64,000 nucleotides of DNA from Sipunculus nudus (Eukaryota > Annelida > Sipuncula > Golfingiida > Sipunculidae): contig CM049311.1 in NCBI GenBank assembly GCA_026874595.1, forward strand, positions 21,694,676 through 21,758,675, in the 5' to 3' direction. The stretch's first letter is position 1, and each line of letters starts with the position of its first letter. The notes beneath the pieces are model-generated. The model searched no databases, was not told the origin of the DNA, and saw nothing but the letters and a program-made list of their open reading frames with translations. This document shows, piece by piece, positions 36,208 to 45,431 of the stretch. A program made the position numbers and the translations under genes.

Positions 36208-36605
36208 TTTTTTTTTTTTTTTTTTTATTTTTTTGTTGGAGGTAACTGCCTCCATTTTTTTTAATGCTAGCTAAGTATATGTACATCTGCAGATTTCCAT
36301 TCCGGTTTCGGACTACTTGATAGGGCAGTATCACACGCTTCCTCTCATTTTATATCCTGGCGTTAACCAGGCCCGGTGACTCCTGCACCTGCGGGCCCTG
36401 GGTTGGTAATCATACCACCGAGGACCCCCGAAAGGCGCACTCGTTTGTGAGTGAAACACGGCCGTTGGGCACGACCTTCCCATTAAGCCTGCAGAGCCTG
36501 GGTTGGGGCCGACCGTGGAAAACCTCACCGCCTCGGCTGAGATTCGAACTCACGATCTCCCGGCTTTGAGTCCTACGCTCTACCCCTGAGCCACAGAAGC
36601 CGGTT
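36208..36605 (-). mobile_element. tRNA-derived SINE with 14-bp target duplication
   Basis: On the minus strand the head starts CCGGCTTCTGTGGCTCAGGG. It has an A box TGGCTCAGGGG (plus coordinates 36583-36593) and B box GAGTTCGAATC (36541-36551), 31 bp between the boxes, as in Pol III promoters. The body follows, and a long A tail (T run 36205-36227) ends it. The insertion is flanked by perfect 14-bp repeats TACTGCGAACATTT at 36194-36207 and 36606-36619. The equivalent intron site in copy A (around 24157-24177) is empty, so insertion followed the duplication. A second copy is at 41597-41956. Confidence 0.92.
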
Positions 36606-36661
36606 TACTGCGAACATTTCTTATTGTATGACCTTTATTTTCTGTCTAAATTGGTTATAAA

Positions 36662-38330
36662 TCGTGGTGGGAGTCGGTTCCTTTTTCATAATCGATGATC
36701 GATTTGAGCAAACCGATCGACGATCGATTATTAATCGGTTCAGACAAATATAAAGAAATATGCAATCATCTGTGAAACTGTACTCTCTTGACCCAGCCCG
36801 CATGTTTAATAATTCTCTTTTATGAAAAGAAGTTTTTTTCCTTTTTAAAATTTTCCTAATATTGCTAAGATATGCTATTCAAAGTTTCATTTTAATTAAT
36901 TATAATAATCAAAACATCTACTTGCTAGCCCTCATGAATACTCCCGCGTATTATTTTAACTTCACCACCAGCAAGGACTTTCATTTTTTAACAATTATGA
37001 CGATTGTCGACATGCATATATAATTTTTTTTTGGTAAAAATTAAAAAAGTTATAGAAAGCAAGATATATAAATAATCACGTATAACGACCAAAGGCTTGG
37101 GGGTAATTATTTCTATTTGTTTTTGGTTTGAAAAGCTGGTCACTTTTGTTTGATTTTCAGTGCCATTTATCAGCTTGATCATAATTAAAAACTGTCGCAG
37201 ACATCGACTATTTGCATCTGACGGGTCATACTCTGATATATATACCAGCAGTTGTGTTAAATTTATGACCATACTATTATTTGTAATATTACCAAAGGCA
37301 TTTAAGCTTATTTTTCATTTTTTTTCAGTCTATTGTCACTTTCTTCATTTTTGAAATAAAACTTTTGTAAATAACGTACCAGCAAAATGCACTAGAAAAA
37401 ATTAACGACAGCCACGGTGCCTATAATGCTGAACATATTTTATTTTTCTGTAATTAATGACTGAGCGAGCAGTATTGATCGCTATCTTGTCTACATCCTA
37501 AATCGGTCATTTGACAGCAAGAACCTCGGGATAACTTTTGTTTAAAGTAACAGCAAGGAACTTCCGCTTTATTTGTAATCAAATGGGACCATTTTCAATC
37601 GCTCATTTTTAGGGTGTTTCGCCCGATTAACCAAACTGGGTAGCGTTTTCCCGGCAGTTATTCTCCTTTGCGCACGAGTGTACCGACCCCTCCACGTATA
37701 TTGGCACAATCAAACAAATTTAAGGCTCAATGAAATGATCGGCAACGTCGGGTAATATCTTTCATTATGGCAATTATGAGCATTTAAGAATGTTGGGCCT
37801 ATAGAGTCGCTGTTTTCTAGCACATGAAGGCAGATTTTTTACAGCCCCGGTGCGCTTGCAGCAGATCATACAAAAAAATTAATTAGCAGACTAATTTTTT
37901 AATGGATGGCCTAAACAGCGTCAGCGATTATTTCTAAGAGAATCTCGCAAAATTGGCATAGACCTGGAGAAGTATGCAGCATTTTAACGCCATACCGCCC
38001 ATATTTTGCAATGAACATCTCGTTAGAAAACTCTCCGCTAATTCTGCAGCTCCCTGCCAGTTCACCGACATTTTAATAAGACCTCCGTTCTCGCATCTAC
38101 CCTGTCATACTCAGTAACATACGGAAGTTATTTGGGAACACAGACTCATTATATGAAGCGCGGAATATTGAAAAATTGTAAGAATGATTTTTGCCTATAA
38201 CAGAAAGACATTCTGGAAAAAAAACAATTATGAGTATGATATAACCAATAGTTGCCTTTGGCAATTGAGGGCTTGAAGGGGCAGCAAACCGACTGACACT
38301 CGATAAAACTCGATGATCGGCCCATCACTA
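36662..38330. mobile_element. Non-autonomous hAT-type DNA transposon
   Basis: The left end TCGTGGTGGGAGTCGG and right end, read inward, TAGTGATGGGCCGATCATCG form imperfect terminal inverted repeats of the TAGTGATGGG kind seen in hAT elements. The flanks are GTTATAAA (36654-36661) and GTTTTAAA (38331-38338), an 8-bp target duplication with one mismatch, as hAT makes. Just inside the left end are overlapping CGATGATCGATT / CGATCGACGATCGATT words, candidate transposase-binding sites. No transposase reading frame was found in its 1669 bp. It interrupts sequence that is continuous in copy A near 24200-24230. Confidence 0.72.
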
Positions 38331-38595
38331 GTTTTAAAGTAGTTAATATTAAATTAGATATAAAATAGCACGCTGTGGAAAAGACCACATCTGACAAGTA
38401 TTCATAAAATGTGCATGCCCTGGAGCAATAGGCGGGTAGAGACTCATAAAAACAAATACAAAAAACGACCACTTATCCAATATGATAAACCTGTTTCTTA
38501 TTTCGGGTATATGACGCGCTCTCTAAAACATGGTTAATGACAGCTCTGGTTAAAAAAGGGATATTGGAGTACCTCTGTTTCATGTTATATTGCAG

Positions 38596-38841
38596 ATTCA
38601 AATTGGTTCACTGGTCGGCCTGCATACTGGATATCGGGGAGGACGGACGAACATGGGAAACATGATGGAGTGCAACTGGATGGATGATAAGTTTCGCACG
38701 CTTGAGGATAACGTATAAAGTTAACAATCGTACTGATGTTTAAAATTATCTTTCATTTGCACCACAGAAGAGTGTCAAATGGTCTCCCGTGCTTCCCGTC
38801 AACGAACTGGTAGTTTTGTGTGAGAAGAGTTCTCCCTGTGA
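38596..38841 (+). pseudogene. Lectin pseudogene, exon 3 remnant
   Basis: Homologous to 24496-24743, with the acceptor TATATTGCAG kept and the words PAYWISGRTDEHGKH readable. A small deletion in the NAWIW region then shifts the frame and a TGA follows at about 38685. Later parts match the exon again (KKS/KRVS-type text then VLCEKSSPCE in another frame), and the original stop TAA has become TGG. No functional lectin domain can be made from this copy. Confidence 0.88.
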
Positions 38842-39003
38842 ATGGACTATGCTTTACCTGATGAACGCTATGTAACGGAGCTTCGCTGTGTCTATGACAG
38901 AGACGCACTAAACACAGGCTCTGCCACACTTAAAGGTGTAATCAGACAGCTTCAATTTCTTTATCAAATAGTTGTGTTTGCCACGCAGAACTCTCCCTGA
39001 CTA

Positions 39004-39508
39004 TCACACCCCCGAAGGTATGGTCTTTTAAACGGTGTGCAAAACAAGCTGAAACTCCCATATACCCTCAAAAAGAGGATAAATATGTCTGAAACAAGAA
39101 AATTAAAAGTGTAATAAAATCAAACTAACAATTCTCTGGAGAAGTGTTCCTAATGATCCTTAGAGTCATTATGATTACACAAATTCACGGAGCCCTGATT
39201 AATCTTGACACTCGCCGTAAGCATAGATAACACGCCGCTGGTCACATGATCACAGTGCACGTGATTTAGGTTTGTACCCCTGGGACTCTAGGCCGTTTAA
39301 AACTATACACACGACTCACTAGCGGTTCTCGCCGCAAATCAACACTGGCTTGACACAGTTCCCTGCCCTGACGTACTCGCTTCTCTGAATCACTGATAGA
39401 TAGGCTTACAATCTTCTCTGTTACATCATTCAAACAATGTCTGTTATTGCAGTACTTCTCTGTACCCGAATATGCCACTGCGGACGACAATATTCGTTGA
39501 CAATCACG
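39004..39508. other. Non-coding gap upstream of a possible secreted-protein frame
   Basis: No exon or repeat was recognised. It may hold a promoter or 5' untranslated region for the frame at 39509, but no TATA box or initiator could be singled out. Confidence 0.4.
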
Positions 39509-40082
39509 ATGCTCAGCGTATCAACTGTCCTGGTCTGTATTCTGGTCTTCACCACGGCAGAAACACATCGGCTGCTAACAAATCCTTCTGTAAACACAAC
39601 TCACAAGTCCTTTAGTGAGATTTACGTTGGTCGCCCACAGACTCTGACGTACAATACATCGGGAAATCGTACCTCCGCTGATCAGTTCACAGACTTCTCG
39701 GACCCTCCTCTGGACTGTAACATTACCAGACTACGTCATCTGGCTCGCTGCCCTTGGAGTTTTTCTTTACTTTCCGTTTCCAGCAATATATACAGATGCT
39801 TACGTCTCAGATCCTGACCGCTCTTTGCCTATAGCCTTACACTATTATGCGGCCTGTCGTTCGATTCATGTATACAATAGGGGGCACGCCCCCAGAAACA
39901 AATGTATGGGAAAAATCAAGCATGCAGGTGCGTTGCCTTTGAAGTCTACAGTAAAATTGCTACTACAGGACTCGTCTAGACAGAAAAAAACGGCAAGAAC
40001 CGATTCTCAAGGAATTACAAATTTACTGAAACCAATTTCAAATAAAACACCTGGGGTCACTAAACCTACGTCCCCACGCTAA
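39509..40082 (+). CDS. Possible secreted IL-17-like protein, frame broken or spliced
   Basis: Starting from the ATG at 39509, the frame opens MLSVSTVLVCILVFTTAET, a good signal peptide. It is followed by a secreted-type region with several N-glycosylation sites (NTT, NTS, NRT, NIT) and CNITRLRHLARCPWSF. A Cys-Pro-Trp word in the middle of a small secreted protein is typical of interleukin-17 family cytokines, which are numerous in bivalves (inference). The frame stops near 39815. A shifted frame from about 39803 reads IYTDAYVSDPDRS and runs to 40080 with a Lys/Arg/Thr-rich tail. A pyrimidine tract plus CAG (ending at 39782) could be an acceptor, or a 1-2-nt indel has broken the gene. The full IL-17 Cys pattern is not seen, so the family call is weak. 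Confidence 0.35.
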
Positions 40083-40284
40083 CATCAAAACATGATACCG
40101 GATACCACTATACAATCCTTGATTGAATGTTGATGTTAATTTGATGCAGATGTTAAAATACGCTATTTTTAATGCACTTCAATTCTTTTTTACCCATTGC
40201 TATAGCAACGGATGGTGGTCCAGTAGAGTTGGCGCCGTCCTATTACACGAGTTACCGGACGGTGAAGAAATACCAATCCAGTCC

Positions 40285-41500
40285 ACGATGATGGAGAGGC
40301 ATCTTCTGACCTCCCAGTAAGCAACAGCGTAAAACAGCACCGCGTTCTACCTCCAACACTGTTCAGCATGATGTTTTAACAAAGGTGATCCTGGAGTCGG
40401 TGTTAGATACCGCACCGACGGGAAGCTCCTCAATTGAAGAAGACTGTATGCTGTCACGAAAGTCAGGACAACCATTATCCGTGACCTGCTCCTTGCTGTC
40501 GACTGCGCCCTAAATGCATCTTAAGAATCAGACATGCAGCACAACACTGACCAGTTTTCCCGTGCATGTGATAACTGCGGGCTTACCATCAGCATTAAGA
40601 AGACTGAAGTGATGTATCAACCAGTATCAGGAAAGCAATATGATGAACTTTCCATCATGGCGCATGGATCAAATGTTAAGCTGGTGGACAAATTCACATA
40701 TCTGAGGAGCTTATTGTCAAAAACGGCAAACATAGATGACGAGGTCAACAGCAGGGTAGCAAAAGCCAGCATTGCTTTTGGTAGACTCCGCTTCAACATC
40801 TGGAAGCGTAGAGGCACCCATCTTGAAACCAAGATCCAGGTCTACAAGGCAGCGGTAATCATTACTCTGTTGTATAGCTGTGAGACATTGACTGCCGTTG
40901 TATAGCTGTGAGACATTGACTCCTATGCAAGACATACCAAACAACTGAACCACTTTCACCTGACTGTTAAACATAAGATGGCAAGACAAAGTTCCAAACA
41001 CTGAGGTCCTAACATGTGCCAACCTCCCGTCAATCTACACCTTTTGCATCGATCCCCTGTTCGATAGGCAAGTCACGTTTGCTGCATGAAAGACACAATA
41101 CTCCCAAAACAACTTTTGTATGGAGAGCTAGTGTCTGGTAAAAGATCCATCGGAGGTCAGCGGAGGCACTGCAAGGACAGTATAAAAGCATCACTGAGAA
41201 AAAACTATCCATCAATACAGATACATGTGAGATAGCACAATATAGCAGAGACCATGCGGAAATATGACGTTCGCAATTCTAGGATGCCAACTACCTCAAC
41301 AGCAAGCAACGAACACAAGTGTCCAACATGTTGGAGGTTCTTCCGTGCCCGGATTGGCCTGACAAGTCTTCTCCAGACACCCAAATTTAGATCACCTACA
41401 AAACCTTGATCATCATGGTCATCTTCACAAAGCGATGGACGAGCATCATGCTGGGTTTCGGAAAGATCGGTCCAAGTCACTCAGAGCAGTTCTCTGGAAA
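40285..41500 (+). pseudogene. Non-LTR retrotransposon RT fragment, inactive
   Basis: Translated text in changing frames follows a non-LTR (LINE) reverse transcriptase: VSNSVKQHRVLPPTLFSMMF, GVRYRTDGKLLN, then LLAVDCALNA where the active-site F/YADD is expected, then CDNCGLTISIKKTEVM (40570-40617), KFTYLRSLLSK, NSRVAKASIAFGRL, IITLLYSCET, and further on LPSIYTF-like and LLYGELVSGK text. Stops and frameshifts interrupt it (for instance after SMMF), and the catalytic Asp pair is lost. It is a dead 5'-truncated copy. Relatives elsewhere have this same order of words (established for invertebrate LINEs). Confidence 0.85.
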
Positions 41501-41590
41501 CGAACGCCGCGGCGGCGTCCGGCAGAAAACATAGTATCAACAAACTCTGTTTTGGCTGATACAATCAATGATCAATTAGTGTCCAACCCG
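41500..41590. repeat. CGGCGGCGTCCG plus GTATC hairpin module
   Basis: GGAAACGAACGCCGCGGCGG then GAAAACATAGTATCAACAAA ... TTTTGGCTGATAC. The same module ends the large GGCGCC elements at 47455-47555, 54795-54900 and 63850-63937. Here it stands alone, just after the LINE fragment. Confidence 0.75.
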
Positions 41591-41596
41591 TAACTT

Positions 41597-41956
41597 TTTT
41601 GGTGGAGGTAACCGCCTAAATTTTGTAATGCAAACTTAATAACGTATATGTACAACTGTAGAAATCCGTTCCGGTTTCGGACTACGTGACAGGGCAGTAT
41701 CACACGCTTCCTCTCATTTTATAGCCTGGCTTCAACCAGACCCGGTGACTACTGCACCTGCTGCGCCCTGGGTGCGTAATCGTCCCCATTGTTGGGTCAT
41801 ACCACCGAGGAACCCCCGAAAGGCTTCCCATTAAGCCTGCAGAGCGCTCACCCTGGGAGGGGGCCAACCGTGAAAAATCTCACCGCCTCGGCTGTGATTC
41901 GAACTCAGGATCTCCCGGCTTTGAGTTCTGTACTCTACCCCTGAGCCACAGAAGCC
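41597..41956 (-). mobile_element. tRNA-derived SINE, second full copy
   Basis: The same family as 36208-36605: B box GAGTTCGAATC (plus coordinates 41896-41906), A box TGGCTCAGGGG (41938-41948), the same body, and a short T run marking the tail. GTAACTT (41590-41596 and 41957-41963) flanks it as a short target duplication, possibly extended by CC that is shared with the head. Compared with the first copy it has an extra TCGTCCCCATTGTTGGG and lacks about 30 bp elsewhere in the body. Confidence 0.9.
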
Positions 41957-41963
41957 GTAACTT

Positions 41964-43800
41964 GCAAACAGTTAAACACAGATAAATTTTATTTACAGTT
42001 AGATCTTAATAATCAGTTGCATATCTGCTGCTGATTGAACTTAAGAAGTGGAGTAGGGTTGAATGATTACAAGCAGTAAGTCGGACATTAAAGCGTGACT
42101 AAGATCTTGGTGCCTTTTCTCATGTCTTGGTCAAAATAAAATATTTTTCTTGTGCCACCCGTAACAGGTTGTGCTGCACTGTGATGCGGTACATATAACT
42201 CGAGGATATCAATACCAATGTTTCATCTGAAAAGGTAGATATCTTCAACCTAAAACGTCCCATCAGTAACAGTGGACTATAAAATTTAGGACAAAACTAG
42301 ACGACCGAGAGATCGGGCGCTAGCCAGAAGTATAAATAAGACAGCCTAACATTCAGACAACAGACAGGGAAACATTTGGAATTGGTAAAATGAATCACGA
42401 ATATTCTAGGGGAAGCAGAAACAAATAAAGGTTTAATAAGTTATGCTGATTTTCAAAAGTCACAGACGAGCAGTCAGATTCAGACACCAGGTTCAGGCCA
42501 TGTACTCATGTCACAGAGAATGGAAAGTCGAAAGAAAGAAACATTGTATTCAAATATAAATCTCCATATTTTGACCTTCAAGAAGTGTGACATAAAATAG
42601 GTCTCCATGGTAACGGCAGAATATGCTCTACAAGGATAAGCCTATTAAATATAGTTTCAGATGCTGCAATCAAAGTTGTGACACTGTTTGTAGTTTTAGA
42701 GATATATGGCATAATAATGATAATGTGTAGTATTAAGGCAGCAGTGACCTCTGTTGGCTAGTTTCCAAAACAAGTTAGGAGATTTTTGAAAGGGGCCACG
42801 GCGAAAATCACAGGAGTGAGCTTCACGGACCACCAAACATGCCCACCACACCCAACTGAGACCACTTACGGTCTTGGCTATAGGTTGTTTAATCATCATT
42901 TGAGGAAAAACGATGCAAGATTTGTCGAGGCTTGCAATATAATCACTTAATGTGATTTTGAATGTCTAACATTATAAAATACTGAAGACTATAGGTCTTC
43001 TCATCAGCCAAAAAAAAAAAAAAAATGACAGGAATATAGGTATTTGTTGAATCGACCCACATTCTCGTTTGAGAGCAAATGGTGCGTAATAGGAAGAGAC
43101 TTGCAATTATATCTCTAAAATCTAAATAAATACTTCCAGAACGATAAAACCTAAACATCTTTAGCATAAAAATGACACAGAAGTAGACAATTGTTCGAAA
43201 TCTCGAATAATCTTGTTTAGTGGGAAACGATGCGAGATTTGATGAGACTTGCAATCGTGTCACTTAAAACTTTGAATTTGTCAATATAAAGGATAATTTT
43301 TCAAGTTATTCATTAGAATGATGGTCCTGTGGCCTTAACCAATGACTTTGTGACCAAAACATCTGAGAACTTATTATCCTTGAACTTGCAGCATTTAGGT
43401 TTCTGTAAAAATCTTTTTAAACAAGGGACCCATGGATCACTGTGTTCAGCTGAAGTTGTCCTTGAAGGTAAAAATCTAAAATAATATCAAATGGAGACAA
43501 AGTCTAAGAGGAAAAGGTAATTTAGGCCATGGCTGGTTGACATGATTGGTTTGTACTGAGTAAGATATTGTTGCAAATAATATTTTGTGACCAGACCATG
43601 CCTTTCCTAATATTAAAATTGAAGCATGTGAGCAGTTCGTGAGTATAAGATTAATATTATTACCACGATCAGTGGTTTGCCTTTTTTATAAATTGTTGAC
43701 AGTTTACACATTTGTTCAATTGGATCTATTTCTCTAAAATATATATTATTAGATATGTATTTTGTTTTATTTTATAAAAATCTATACAGTTGAAATATAA
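41964..43800. other. Non-coding; one ~310-bp spaced direct repeat
   Basis: No gene seen. AAACGATGCAAGATTTGTCGAGGCTTGCAAT (split here as AAACGATGCAAGATTTG and GAGGCTTGCAAT) at about 42907 recurs as AAACGATGCGAGATTTG ... GAGACTTGCAAT at about 43226, both followed by a TCACTTAA word. The repeats are about 310 bp apart. Confidence 0.5.
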
Positions 43801-44158
43801 CTTATGACCCCCGTCCACAGGTGCAAGAACATGGTGGTGGTGGGGCGGGGGGGGGGGGGGCTTTAATGATAGGAGTTACAACACCTCTGTATTATTATAG
43901 TGTATAAAAAAATTAATTCACTATTACTTAATATTTAAAAAGGGACAGACTGGTAGACAAACAAAGCTGATAAAATTTGAAGTTTCAATTATTTCTTATA
44001 TTTTTAATTATATCAATTTTTTTTATAGTTTAACATCTTCAATATTAAACAACTAAATATATAAGTTGCTTTCAAATTTCAGACTTTAATAGCTTTAATT
44101 CATCCAAATACAGCATATGAAAGTTATTTCAACAGTGCTAATAGGAAAAATTTCATAA

Positions 44159-44210
<52 letters not shown>

Positions 44211-44460
44211 GATAACGGACAAATTTTGGACAGACAGAGCTGATAACTTTATGTTCCATTCTCCTAAGGCAAGAATATGTTTCAATTAGATCTTATATTT
44301 TTCTAATCCAAATAGTTATTAAATTGAATAAATTTTACACATTTACAATTTAACTAATGTCCAAGTGCATAGGTGCTAAGGAATCAATGGCAGTAGAGTG
44401 GTGCGGGGGAGGGGGGGGGGGGGTGGATGGTGGGATTTACAACACTTCTTCATAGTCATA
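43800..44460. repeat. Two-copy repeat with G runs and AT microsatellite
   Basis: GTCCACAGGTGCAAGAAC...G(13) near 43815-43860 and GTCCAAGTGCATAGGTGCTAAGG...G(13) near 44360-44423 share order and follow-on text (TTACAACACCTCT / TTACAACACTTCT). A GGACAGACTGG / GGACAGACAGAGCTGATAA segment lies between them, as does an AT tract at 44162-44207. Both G runs (43848-43860 and 44411-44423) could form quadruplexes. Confidence 0.65.
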
Positions 44461-44579
44461 CAGGGCAAGCAAAGCCTGATCTCCAATTCTGCTGAAGCCG
44501 GAAAATAATGAAAAAATGGTTGTATTAGATTCCCATTTTTTCCCAGTTTGATTTACAGAACATCCACAATCTTTTTAAA

Positions 44580-45370
44580 GTTGTAGCTCCTGTGACCTTC
44601 ACCCTTGACCTCTGGACCCTGAAAATAAAAATGTTTCTTACTTAAGTGGAGGGTCATAAATACATAAAGTTTGATGCCAATCTGTCTCTCCAAATGAGAA
44701 TTATCATTCTACTAATTTATGAATGCATGGGCCTGTGACCTTTACCTTTGCCCCAACGACCCTAAAATCATTAAGAATCTTCCCCAATTAGAAAGTGAGC
44801 AATATTCTGAAGATAATTTTGTAATGAAAAGTTTGGCTTGAAATGCATACAAATTCCTTTGAAAGAAATGGGTCCTGTGACCTTGACATTTGAGTTTTGG
44901 ACCTTAAAACCCAAAAATCGACAGGGTTCTTACTTTAGTGGTGAGCTATATTTAAGTTAGGTTTGAAAACCAATATGTCAAACTAAACTCGAGTTATCAT
45001 CTGGATATTAATTTGCGATCAGATGGCCCCTGTGACCTTGACCTTTGACCTTGTGACCCCAAATTCATTTATGCCCTCCCAGTACTGGCAAGTCTGCTTA
45101 ATGCGCAAGATGAAAAGCTTGGCTTAAAATGCAGCCATACTCTTTTTACATTTTACATAAGTGAATCCTGTGACCTTGACCTTTGACCGTAAAATCATAT
45201 TTTCTTGCTTTAGTGGTGGGTCATATGTAAGCCAAGTTTAAAATCCAAATGTCAATCCAGTCTGGAGTTATCATCTGGAAACAAATTTGTGTGGATGGAC
45301 GGATGGACAGGCAGACAGACAGACAAACAGACAGGTTGATTACTATAGGGCATCCGCTTGTGATCAATAA
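44580..45370. repeat. ~145-bp repeat with TGACCT half-sites, GGAC-rich terminus
   Basis: CCTGTGACCTT(G/C/T)ACC recurs with its TGACC at 44593, 44736, 44878, 45033 and 45171, spacing 143, 142, 155 and 138 bp. Copies four and five carry TGACCTTGACCTTTGACC. The block ends with GGATGGACGGATGGACAGGC, a run of CAGACAGA, and ACTATAGGGCATCCGCTTGT. The same kind of terminus (CACTATAGGGCACCGCTTGT) ends the satellite at 52736-52805, so these are probably the same class of element. Confidence 0.8.
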
Positions 45371-45431
45371 ACACACCAGGTTTTTGGGCACTAGTTGAAA
45401 TCACAGCTTAGAAACTGACATGCTTGTTGTT

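Larger units (their letters stand above)
31830..39003. repeat. Duplicated block, copy B (lectin pseudogene)
   Basis: The same order of anchors as copy A (20855-25012), but with extra sequence: about 0.9 kb at 31930-32815, a replacement at 33731-35458, a SINE at 36208-36605 and a hAT-type element at 36662-38330. Exon 1 is intact while exons 2 and 3 are broken. Confidence 0.85.

Noticed and set aside
36541-36593. tRNA gene
   Set aside because: A and B boxes are present but this is a SINE head: no cloverleaf end is retained, it joins a SINE body with A tail and target duplication, and it is repeated at 41896-41948.
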